From contig JBBMOL010000066.1 of the NCBI GenBank assembly GCA_037954665.1, positions 2,232,001 through 2,296,000 on the forward strand: DNA of 64,000 nt, in the 5' to 3' direction. The position numbers and the translations under genes were made by a program. Shown piece by piece: positions 11,435-21,546 of this stretch. The notes below the pieces were generated by a model. That model was not told the DNA's origin. It made no database searches and saw nothing but the letters and a program-made list of their open reading frames with translations. How positions within the stretch are numbered: the first letter of the stretch is position 1; each line of letters starts with the position of its first letter. Source of the DNA: Laguncularia racemosa (lineage: Eukaryota; Streptophyta; Magnoliopsida; Myrtales; Combretaceae).

Positions 11435-12003
11435 TGTCCACTTTTTCACACATGTTTTCAACCCAAATTCCTCCAACATAACAGACAGATGAACTAAAGT
11501 CAATGTACGTCAGCCCCCTCTCGATTACTGACACACCAAATCATACGTACCATATCAATAGATTTGTACGTCAATGGAATAAACACCAACAGACGACGAA
11601 TTAATCATCAACAACGGAAAAATTAACACTAACAAACAATAATTTGACAAGAGGATCGCAAACCAAAGTTGACAAACCCACACCCAAATTTCTATTAAAC
11701 AAACGAACCACAAACCTGGGCTATACACGACCAAACGAGACAATCGGTGAAAGTGGAGAGCAAATCGATGTTGCACATGCCCTCACACGTCGGTGCGTGA
11801 GAGTGGTGGAGAGCGCTGTAGTGGCGCGTGTATGTCACACACATTGAATTCTGGCGCCGAACTTTCTAGAAGCCCTAGTCAGCGGGTGGTGCATCTCCTT
11901 AAGCCGGTGGTGTCAAGGAAAAAAATAAGAACCCTCAGAAACCCACTCTCTCTCCTACTCTATGATATTCTTGATAATAATTTTTGTTTTTTTTTTTTTC
12001 CCA

Positions 12004-12017
12004 TGGCTCTAATACCA
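12004..12017 (-). other. primer binding site of copia 3
   Basis: TGGTATTAGAGCCA on the minus strand abuts the 5' LTR. It matches the initiator-methionine tRNA primer site with one transition (C to T). Confidence 0.88.
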
Positions 12018-12177
12018 TGTAATTGTAAGGAAAAGAGAAAATTGTATTTATCCTTCATTGATCGATAGGTTACACATATATATAAGTTCTAATAAACTAA
12101 AAAAGGAAACTAAATTTATATTTTAAGACTAATATATATCTAATAATAACCGTGTCTTATATATTATATAGTTATCA
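12018..12177 (-). repeat. 5' LTR of copia 3
   Basis: This pairs with 7239-7406 over about 130 bp. The outer 30-35 bp are diverged and shortened, so the right edge is approximate. Confidence 0.82.
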
Positions 12178-12319
12178 TTACTTTTATCAGCCCTAAATCA
12201 GTGTATGGGTTTATTATTTCATCTGTCTGGTGTTAGCAGGTTAATTTTAGCTGTGCCCCTCCCTCAACCCACAAAAATAAACTTTGAATTTCCGATGACT
12301 CATTTACCTATATTTACAA

Positions 12320-14541
12320 TTTGTGTTCTTTTCTTATGTTACTTTTTCACTTTCTGAGAGTTGCTCCATGTTGCTGTAACAGTTTCCTTACAGCTTCATT
12401 TCGCAGTCATGCACGAAGAAAGGAACTTGCTGATGATTCAAATATAGGGTCAAATAGAGTTGCATTCAGATCCAATCATAACTTAAATGGAGATCCATCA
12501 TTGGAAGAAAACTACTCCAGCAGTCCAGGCTCAGCCAGAAGTTTTGTTGATACACAATTGGAAAATTTCAATCACCAACATGGCTTGGCCATTTTGCATC
12601 TTCTTGCAGCACTCATGTTTGTCCCCTCACTTGCAGCTTGGTGGCAGGTAGTGATTTTACATATCTTACTTTTATGTTCAATGTATTCATTTCTACTCTC
12701 TTAGGAGGCCATTGATTTGGTATGCTTTAGATCTCATGTGTCTTTATGGACTTGATCAAGTAAACGCAACCCTGTGATAGCAAAATTTGGTAACATGGGT
12801 TGTTCTTAAGGCACTGTGAGTGTGAGATGTAAAGTTGTGTTATAGTGTCGTTTAAATTGATAAAGGACTAAAATTGTACTTTGCAAAGCATGCCATATAT
12901 AGCATTTGGAATGTGCTTCCTCTAGTCAGTTTAAGTGACTGGAAAGGAGAAAAATACGATTATGTTAAGAAAAGGGACATGAGATTATCTCAAATGTCCT
13001 TTGAGATTACCCAAAAACACTCAAATGTTCAAAGTCAATGCAGGGCAGCATTGAAGTTTTGACGTTATTTTGTGATAACTTCTTGCTTTCTCCAAATAAT
13101 TGGAATATTCCTTTATTCTGAATTTCTCAAATTACTCAATGAGAAATATTTATCTTAAGATTCTGATCCAAAAGATACCCAATGGATATGCTAATAATCT
13201 GATTAGTTTCCAAAGAAAATAGCTCATGAAAGTTTTTACACAATTTTAGCTATTAATACATCGCTTATAAATGGTGAGATCAATGTATTCTTCTCACACT
13301 AAATAGCAAGTTCCAAATGCTAATAAATAGGTGAGGATTTCCATCCATATAGGTATCAATTACTTCAAATATTAAGTGCTGCAAGGAAAGCATTTGAATA
13401 CTTATTGTTAAATTTGCATCTATAATCCATTAATTTGAAAATTCAAACTTGTAAATGGGTATGAATTTCAAGAATACCCTTCAGTATGGGCTGAGATATT
13501 GTTAGGATCTATCATGTAGAATTGAATACGTTGGGAACCAAATGATGCTGGGACTGGAAACTTATGATCTCCCATAGTTGTATCCGAGCTAGCTCAATTA
13601 AGGACCTTCCAATCGACCATATCAAAGTTTCGTAATCATGGTCAGATTATCTATACTAATTATTAGATAGATGATTCTGGTAGACATAAAAAAAGAGAGT
13701 ATTCAGATATTGAATATTGCATTTTTTCCTAAACCTACCAAGGCAAGATTCACTTCATAAATCTTAAAAATGAATATTGGCAATATTATTTATTGCCAGG
13801 AAACAACAAAAGAGAAGGAAAGCTTTGCCAGGAAAACAGTATTAAGGAAACTAAGAATCAGAGTCAGCTCAAATAAGACAATTTCTTCATTATATCCAGT
13901 GGATATTATAACTCTCTCAAGATTAGTAAATTCTTCATAACTAACAGCATTTCACTCTGGCAGCATGTGAGTCCTTGGCGTTCAAATACCTCATGAATGA
14001 TTACATGGGTTTATTTTTATCAGGGTGACTAAACGATAGAGTTTTGATTGCATTACGATGCTTCAACCTTGTTTCTTCACGCTTTTGACTTACGCTTTGT
14101 TTTTGCATATTTGCTAAACATTTTCTGGTCTGTGATGTGGGTAATCTGGTATTTACTTGCTTTTGTATGATGCTGAAGAAATCTTGATGCCAACTTTTCA
14201 TATTGCAGAGAATGGGAATGGGTCAGAGCTTCCCGTGGTTTATTGATTCAGCTCTTTGTCTTGGCGTTATTCTTCATGGTATTTGCAACTCAAAGCCTGA
14301 AAACAATTCGTTCTTATTATCTTTTCCATGCATCCCATTCCGGGAGTGGAGGATGTATTATGCATATCAGTTTGCTGGATATTATTCTTTCCTTTCTGGT
14401 TTGGCCTTGGCTCCATATAGGGTTTTGTATGCCATGGCCACCATAGGGACATTATCCCTTGTGCTGACTATTCTGAGGTGGAGGGGCAGGGAGAAGGGAG
14501 AGGCACATATGACACATAGAAAACATTCCCATAGACACTGA
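12320..14541 (+). CDS. GPI inositol-deacylase (PGAP1-like), last two exons
   Basis: Two exons read in frame: about 12320-12647 and 14209-14541 (stop TGA 14539-14541), with donor CAG|GTAGTG and acceptor TTGCAG|AG. The joined frame contains FLTASFRSHARRKE, LEENYSSSPGSARS, QLENFNHQHGLAILHLLAALMFVPSLAAWWQ, then GMGQSFPWFIDSALCLGVILHGICNSKPE and FAGYYSFLSGLALAPYRVLYAM. I recognise this as the C-terminal membrane part of plant PGAP1-like enzymes, which remove the acyl chain from inositol of newly made GPI anchors in the ER. Several hydrophobic spans fit that. The 5' edge of the first exon is uncertain: an in-frame stop near 12297 limits it, and no clear acceptor was chosen. The catalytic lipase half is not in the window. 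Immediately upstream lies the 12-kb nested retrotransposon block, so the gene either has a large intron filled with elements or is a broken 3' remnant. The two exons themselves are open. Confidence 0.82.
12648..14208 (+). other. intron of the PGAP1-like gene
   Basis: This 1561-bp intron has GT-AG ends. I see no element or gene inside it; the short open frame at 12874-13062 has no recognisable similarity. Confidence 0.75.
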
Positions 14542-15489
14542 GAAAGAATGTATACTACTTTTCATGAATCGTGTTTTATTGGATTATTACTGGAGAGAAT
14601 TTTGAAAGCTTTTTGAATGGCAATGTGGTTATCATGGAATGGAAGGGGTCTGGCTGCACTTCAATTGCTGCTTCTTGTTGGATTTTTGTTTGCAATTTTG
14701 GGTGTATCTTGAGATGGAATTGGAAGAAGAGAGAAAGTTGTAACCATAGCGACCTTGTGCTTTTCTAATGCTGCGACCTTGTTTTAGTCCAGCGGCATTT
14801 TTATTTGACTCGCATGGCGCTTTCCATTCCCTTTTTCCTTCTGTTTTCTCTCTCTCTCAACAGCGGCAACAAGACTGCAAGAGATTGCAAGGTCGTATCT
14901 CCTGAGATGATGAATTTGAAGACTTCCAAGAGAATACTATCCAGTAATTAGTCTAGACATAAGATTTTTGCGACAGTGCCACTGCCATATAAAGAAGGGT
15001 CCTACGATTTTTTTAGAGTCAAGTAACATCAGGCAATGGGAGTAGTCTAAACCCACTGAGCTATCTCAGTTAATTATCTTTTTTCCCCCCCCTATTTTTT
15101 GGTATTTCTATCTGAACTTGGTAAGCATAGGATTGAAATTCATGCAAAATGTCAGGGCATCTGAATCCAGAGTTATTTTTTCAATTGAGTGGAGTTATAA
15201 TGACTAACAATCTAGTAATCACTAATAAGCCATTACTATGGATGATAGATCTGATTGCCTCTTTAGTTATGAAAGTCAGCAGGTTTTAAAAGAATAACAT
15301 CCTCCAATCTTCGAGTTACCCAGCTATGCCTCAAACTCTAAAGCATGACAGAAACGAAGATAACAGTGTGCTATAGATTCACAACCTCTGGCCGTGGCCT
15401 GTGGGGTGTGAATTAAATAAATGACACATCAATATGGAGATACTCTGGCAGTAGAGGCTTTTTGTGGCCCCAGCTAATGTGCCGGCCTT
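14542..15489. other. 3' UTR of the PGAP1-like gene, then intergenic
   Basis: Sequence just after the stop is the expected 3' UTR. An open frame at 14571-14768 is short and without motifs. From about 14800 onward I see no gene or clear element, only a CT-rich run near 14840 and a C-run near 15086. Confidence 0.5.
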
Positions 15490-18372
15490 GCGCCGAAACA
15501 TTATATTGTCCTGTTTCAACGTGGGATCGTTGAAAGCTCCAAGTCCAGACGGGTTCAATGGGCCCTTTTATCAATAGAATTGGAAAATTTTAAGGACTTT
15601 TGTCACTAAAGCCTTCAAGCATTTTTTTTGACACAAGTGTGTCCCCTCATAATTTTAATTCTACTGACCTTATTTTGATTCCAAAGTCCAGCTCTCCTGA
15701 AAACATTTCACATTATAAACCTATTAACCTCTACAATTTGTACTATGAAATTATCTCTAAAATTTTAGCAAATAAGTTAAAAGTCATTCTTGATTCCATT
15801 ATATTGCCCTTTCAAAGTGCTTTTGTCTCAAGTTGGCTCATACAAGACAATGTGATAATAGCCCATGAAATGTTCCATGACCTCAAATTGAAAAAATATG
15901 GTAAGAAATACACTTGTGCTGTTAAAATAGATATGGAAAAAGCTTATAATAGAGTAGAGTGGAATTTCTTGGAAGCATTGATGAGAAAAATAGGTTTTCA
16001 TGTGAAATGGATTTCTTATATCATGAGTTGTGTTTCTTTGTTTATTATAATCTCATGATTGATGGAAAGTGTGTGGGAAATATATATCCTAAAAGGGGAT
16101 TAACTTAAGGTGACTTTATATCTCCATACCTTTTTCTCTTAGTGGCTAATACTTTTTCAAATATGATGCAAAAAGAGAGATTAAAAGGAAAAATAAGAGG
16201 TATTGGGATTAAAGAGAACAACCTTGAACTCACCCATTTATTTTTTGTGGATGATTCTTTACTATTCACCAAAGCCACTCTAGAAAATATTGTTAAACTT
16301 AAAGCCTTGCTTAACCTTTACTGTAATGCCTCAAGTTAGGTGTTAAACTTCCTTAAATCATCAATCACTTTTAGTAAGAATACCCCAAAGGAAATTAAGG
16401 ACATTTGTTGCAATCATCTTCTAATATCTAAAACAAATGTCTTGGGGAAATATTTGGGGTTACCAATAGAATGGGACGGATCTAAAACTAAGGTTTTATG
16501 TATTTTCAAAGAGAGAATCTTGCAAAAACTCCAAGGATGAAAAAGGTCTTCTATTATCAATAGGTAGGAGGAAAATTCTAATGAAATCAATAGCCTTTGT
16601 AATTATAAACTATGTAATGAGTATCTTCAAGTTTCCTAAACGCTAGTGTAAAGAAGTAGCATCCATGACTACAAGATTTTGATGGGGTGGAGGTCAAGAG
16701 AAGAGGAAAATACATTGGAAAAGTTGGCACGATTTAACAATTCCAAAAAATAATGGAGGGATAGGTTTTAGAGAACTTAAGCTTTTTAATCAAGCTTTAT
16801 TGGGTAAAATTGCATGGAGAATTTTGAAAAGATTGGAAGCTCTATGCATACAAGTCCTTAAGAGCATTTACTTCCCTAAATCAGATTTCCTCAATGCAAC
16901 AATGGTGGGAATATCTTCATGGGGTTGGCGTAGTATCTTGGAGGGTAGAAATGTTGTCAATAATAATTTCTTTAGTAGATTGGGGATGACAATTAGGTTA
17001 ATGTATGGAATGATCCATGGGTTCCTAACTTACCTTCATTTAAGCTTTCTCCTCTCAACCTTGCTGAGTGGGATGATAATCTAAAAGTGAGCTCCTTGAT
17101 TGATCATGAAAGTTGTATGTGGAATTTAGTTGAAATTGAAGGTAATTTACCTCCAAACTAATAAGAAGCCATTAGAACCATTCATATTGCAGATGAGAGG
17201 CTACCAGACTCTCTTGTGTGGTCGATGGATAGAACTAGGGAATACATTGTTAAATTTAGCTATAAACGTCTCCATCATGAGTAGTTTAAAGCTTGTTTAT
17301 CCAAAGATAAAGCATCCTCAAGTCATGAGATCAACATAAGAGTGGAAATTAATATGGAAGGCCAATTATATTCTCGTATTAAAACACTTTATTTAGAAGA
17401 TTTGCACAAACTGCATTACAACCAATCAAATCTTGTTCAAACGTAAATTAAGAAGATGTCCCACATGTAATTTCTATGATGCAAATGAATCAATTGAACA
17501 CCTACTTTTTCATTATTATTGGACTAAGTTGATATGGTTTGAAATTTTGGGTTGTAGAGGAAATCTTCTTAACATTAAAAGGTTGGATGATTAGATGATT
17601 TTATTCATAGAAGAGGTCTTGATTGGAAAGATGTAGTTGTTTGGACTTTTGTTACGATATGGAATAATTGGAAATATAGAAATGATTGTACTTTTGAGAA
17701 GCACAACCCAAATTTGGATTTGATGATTTGAAAAATAGGTGCTTCTTTGAATGAAATGTCTATTGCTATAAATTGTCTTACCCCATATGTTTTACAAGTT
17801 CATCATAATACACATCAATGGCAAAAACCTAATCAAGGAGTGATAAAATGGAATTGCGACAAAGCAATAAATCCTACAACCAAGCAGGCAAGTTACAGTT
17901 TCATTGCTAGGAACTCAAATGCCAATTTCTTAGTGGCTAAATTCAATCTAACAAATAGCATGGGCGTTGAACTTGTGGAAGCAATTGTAGTAAGCAAAGC
18001 CATGATCTTTACCCAAGAAGCCAATTGGAGGAACATTCAAATAGAAATAGATAACTCTTTCTTGTTTCACAGTTTGAAAGACTCTTCTAAACCATCTTGG
18101 TTGACTAACTCTATGCTTAAAGACATTATGAATTAAAATGTTTCTTTTTGTTTGTTTCTCTTAATTTAATAAACAAGAAAGCTAATGTTTGTGTCGACTA
18201 GGTTATATCCTAGGAAAAAAAAGGGATGTGCAAGTTATACCAAGATCTTGATATCCCACCTCCTTTAGTTTCTTTACTTTATGTTGATGCTTGTTCTAGA
18301 CCTCTTAACATATAGGAAGGCTTGAACTTTTTTTGTTTATGATAATGAGTTGCTTTCTTGGCAAAAAAAAAA
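15490..18372 (+). mobile_element. L1-type LINE fragment, degenerate, with C-terminal RNase H
   Basis: The + strand reads a plant L1 reverse transcriptase with breaks: SPDGFNGPFY near 15546, ILIPKSSSPENISHYKPINL, ISKILANKLKVIL, FQSAFVSSWLIQDNVIIAHE and AVKIDMEKAYNRVEWNFL (15690-15975), then LTHLFFVDDSLLF (16229-16267, the F-A-D-D box with Val for Ala). A zinc-binding RVT segment follows around 17180-17560. An RNase H domain lies at 17747-18136 (WQKPNQGVIKWNCDKAINP), as in many plant L1 elements that carry one. A poly-A run at 18362-18371 marks the likely 3' end. The endonuclease half is missing (5' truncation) and there are many stops. Confidence 0.9.
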
Positions 18373-19479
18373 TCTAACAAAGGATCAAAATGACTATGTT
18401 TAATTTAAAAAATGTACTAACAACTTCCCCATATACGCCACACAAAGCCTACAACAATCATTGAATCTCGATCACCTTGATCAAAGCGCAAAACCCTAGA
18501 ACCTTGTACCAAATTTTCACCACTCCTCCCCCCAAGAATAAATTGCCTCCAATCAATACATATTCACGCAACAACACCCAATTAGGTTTATCTATCATCA
18601 AATCAAATTAGAATAGGGAGTTGTCTTGCCTATTGACAAATTTTCCTTAGATCTTCTATGATAAGTCTTTTTACAATTACGTGTAATTTCCTATGTTGTA
18701 AAGATTTCATGTGTTAATGCCGATTCCATGATCAAGGATCGATAAGAGAGACAAAAATTGAGAAGTAAGACTCCACCTTAGCTTCCCTTGGTGTCCACAA
18801 CAATGTTAGGGAGAAAGAGGGTTGTATTCCTTTCTATTTATCAAGCTATACTTTCTATTTTAGTCAATTATAGAACAGTGTGGAAGCATAACTCTTTTAA
18901 TTTTTTGGGGAATTCCATGCTACCTTACAACGATATTAATTTAAATTTACTTTTAAAAAGTACCTAATTAAAAGATAATTATGCAAATACTCTTGTAAAA
19001 GTAACTATTTCATTTTTTTTTTCCATATGAATTGTAGAAAAGAAGTTCAAGATAGTATATATTAAGTCATGCTAATTAGAAACTTTTATATCAAATGGTT
19101 GAAAAGACTTATCACTAACCTATTGAATTGGTTATTGACAACCTTTGGACCAAGATATTTAAATAGTATCAGAGCTAAACCCCTTACTAATACGTGTAGA
19201 AGGAACCGAGATAAAAACCGAAGAGCATACTATAATCCGATTGAACAATTTTATAAGGTGGGTGTAGGGTTTTTATGATATATACCAATCTTAGAATACA
19301 AGTTTTAGGATGAATACAGACTAGGAAGGCCTTGCACTTGTACTCTTTTTCTTTTTTTTTGTTAAGTCCATAAACTTTTATAAAACAAAAGTATTATAGT
19401 AGTTTAACATAGACAAGAAGAAAGAAAGATGGATCATCCTAGATCGACTAGATTCGCTGCATTAGATAGACAAAAACCC
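18373..19479. other. unassigned repeat-like sequence
   Basis: No gene is seen. AGTATCAGAGC at 19165-19175 resembles the copia/gypsy primer binding site TGGTATCAGAGC, on the + strand. The sequence before it may therefore be a decayed LTR, but no partner LTR or polyprotein follows. The 69-residue frame at 19069-19278 overlaps this site and is not credible. Confidence 0.35.
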
Positions 19480-20530
19480 AATACTTTATCAGATAAAATA
19501 TTCCTCACCTCCTAACGGATTCAGTGGTAAAAAAGAGTGCCTCTCACCTCCCTAAAGCAAGCTTTGCAAGAACATCAGTCGCTAAGTTCATTTCTTGAGG
19601 GACCCTACAAAAGCAATACTCATTAAAGTTTCTTAGAAGCCTTTTGTAGGCATAAATTACAAGTAAATTATCATCATTATAGTTCAAATTTTTTAACAAG
19701 TCAACCACTTCTATAAAATCCATCTTGACACATATTTTCCTCATGTTAAACCGATCCGCTACCCCTAGACCTTCTATCACACTCCATAGTTCCCCTTGAA
19801 CAGGATGGGTTATTCTTTTTGAAAATCCACATTTTATACTTCCATTACTGTCTCTGCATAAACCACTAACTCCTGATCTCCTCGTCTCTTCATCTACAGC
19901 TCTATTACAGTTAAATTTCACCCATCCACAATTAGGAGGCTCCCATTTTGGATTTACACATTTCATTTTCCCTCGGGAGTTTACTAGCTCTATATTTTGC
20001 CTACCATTCAGCCGTTTGAATTTTAACTTGGTTTATCTATTTGTGATTCTCTCCCTGCATTGTAAACACTCTCTTGTTTCGTTTGTTTCATATTCGCTAA
20101 AGACATTCTAGGAGAACTTTGCTGCTATGTAGCTTCTCTTCATCCCTCTGTTCCTTTTTATCCAAGCTCTAGCCTCTATGCTCAACGTTTTGATAAAGTC
20201 ATTTAGGGGGTTACAATCAAGTCAAATAGATTTAATAGTAGCATAGTCTTTAAAGATGTGTGAAACAATTTCTTGTTCAGTCTTGCAGAAGATACACTCC
20301 TGTCCTACCTACAAACCCCTGTTCTCCAAGTTATCTATAGTCGCTGGAATAGTTTTCATTTTCAAAATCCACCCCTAATCCCCTTTTGCCTTTGTCTCCT
20401 CTTTCTCCTTCTTGAAAAGATTATAAACTAATTTAATAGCAATATCTCCATTATTATTATTGTGTTGCCAACATAGCCAGTCTTCCTCATCACTAGTTTT
20501 GTCTAGAAGAATGTTATGAGATATGTATTT
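19480..20530 (-). mobile_element. second L1-type LINE 3' fragment
   Basis: The minus-strand frame 19966-19544 is an RNase H domain of the plant LINE type: WEPPNCGWVKFNCNRA, GVSGLCRDSNG, ELWSVIEGL and REMNLATDVLAKLA-like ending. Upstream (20605-20170, minus) the zinc-binding RVT region reads EEDWLCWQHNNNNGDIAIKLVYNLF, then C-I-F-C-x7-H-I-F near 20300. Homology stops at 20530, where the MULE inverted end begins. The reverse transcriptase proper is not found nearby. Confidence 0.82.
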
Positions 20531-20640
20531 CTTAAACAGTGGTTCCAAAAAAAAGTATTTTCTAGAATACCGCTTTGAAATCACAAGTTGGGACTGTGAT
20601 TTCAAAATGTGAAGAAATTACATGTTCAACCTGTGATTTC
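20531..20640 (+). repeat. left terminal inverted repeat of the MULE
   Basis: It matches the complement of about 25740-25902 with substitutions and indels. Conserved blocks are CTTAAA, TTCCAA, AAAGTATTT, ACATGTTCAA/GCATGTTCAA and TGATTTC/CGATTTC. Confidence 0.7.
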
Positions 20641-20757
20641 AGTCATGGGTAAATCGTAGGTTGACATTACGATTTACCCTTAAATGATATAATGTGTTTT
20701 TTAGTAAATCATAATGTCAACCTATGATTTACCTATGACTAAAATCACAATCTCAAC
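20624..20757. repeat. near-perfect hairpin beside the left MULE end
   Basis: Arm 20624-20677 and arm 20704-20757 are complementary over 54 bp with about eight mismatches, around a loop of about 26 bp. Most mismatches are transitions that would give G-U pairs in one RNA strand. Motifs AGGTTGACATTA and GTAAATC appear in both arms. It is probably part of the complex MULE terminus. Confidence 0.85.
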
Positions 20758-21116
20758 CTACGATTCATTAAGCATAAATCCCTATATGGATATAAAACAT
20801 CATTTTCCAGTAGAATCTAATCAATTTCTTCCTCGTTTCTATCTAATTTCTCTCAAAAACACATCTAGAAAACATGGTTTTTGGCTTGGAAATTATAGTT
20901 TAACAACTCTAACTCACGATTTTGATTTTTATTCAAGTATAACTTATTTAATGTAAAAATTCGTTGTAAATTTGATTAATTGGATTTAATTATTGTACAC
21001 TCTATTGTTGTTTTTCTCTATGAAATACCATGTGTTATTGTTAATTTTGTAATAGATGAAAGTTAAGATTGAAAGTGTGCTCAATATTCTACACTGTTCC
21101 ATACCAACTAGTGAAG

Positions 21117-21510
21117 AATTTGTAAGATTTGCTTTAATTTGTAGAATTTGCCCTAATTCATAGAATTCACCCCAATTTTAGTAAATTTGCACTAATTTAG
21201 GAAATTTACCCCAATCATATTAAATTTGCCCAAATTTGTAGGATTTGCACCAATTTTATTAAAATTGCCCTAATTCATAGAATTTACCCCAATTTTAGTA
21301 AATTTGCCCAATCTATAGGATTTGCTCCAATTTTATTAAAATTACCCTTATTCATAGAATTTGCCCCAATTTTGGTAAATTTGCCTTAATTTGCATAATT
21401 TTCCCCAATTTTATTAAATTTGCCCAAATTTGTAAGTTTTACCCCAATTTTAGTAAATCTGCCATAATTTGTAGAATTTGCCATAATTTTATAGAATTTG
21501 CTCTATCTTG
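21117..21510 (+). repeat. degenerate short tandem repeats inside the MULE
   Basis: About 20 imperfect copies of a roughly 20-bp unit alternate forms such as AATTTGCCC, TAATTCATAGAATTT, ACCCCAATTTTAGTAAATTTG and GTAGGATTTGCACCAATTTT. A higher-order unit of about 120 bp is visible (compare about 21155 with 21275). The array ends just before the transposase start. Confidence 0.85.
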
Positions 21511-21546
21511 AAGAATTCAACTTAATTTTGTGGAGATGCGAATTTT

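Larger units (their letters stand above)
7239..12177 (-). mobile_element. Ty1/copia LTR retrotransposon (copia 3), full length, degenerate coding
   Basis: This is a second minus-strand copia element with 5' LTR 12177-12018, primer site 12017-12004, gag (about 11434-10600), protease (10443-10168), integrase (about 9930-9180), reverse transcriptase-RNase H (8959-7557), purine-rich CTTGAGGGAGAG at 7418-7407 and 3' LTR 7406-7239. It starts exactly after the GMIDI codons at the end of copia 1. The right LTR is diverged at its outer end, and I could not find a matching target-site duplication (GATAT on the left, TTACT on the right). Stops and frame changes in each block show that it is inactive. 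Confidence 0.9.

Noticed and set aside
11644..12068. Two + strand frames in the copia 3 leader
   Set aside because: They run through the leader, primer site and LTR of a minus-strand element and match no domain.
19069..19278. 69-residue frame
   Set aside because: Basic, without motifs, and overlapping a primer-site-like sequence.
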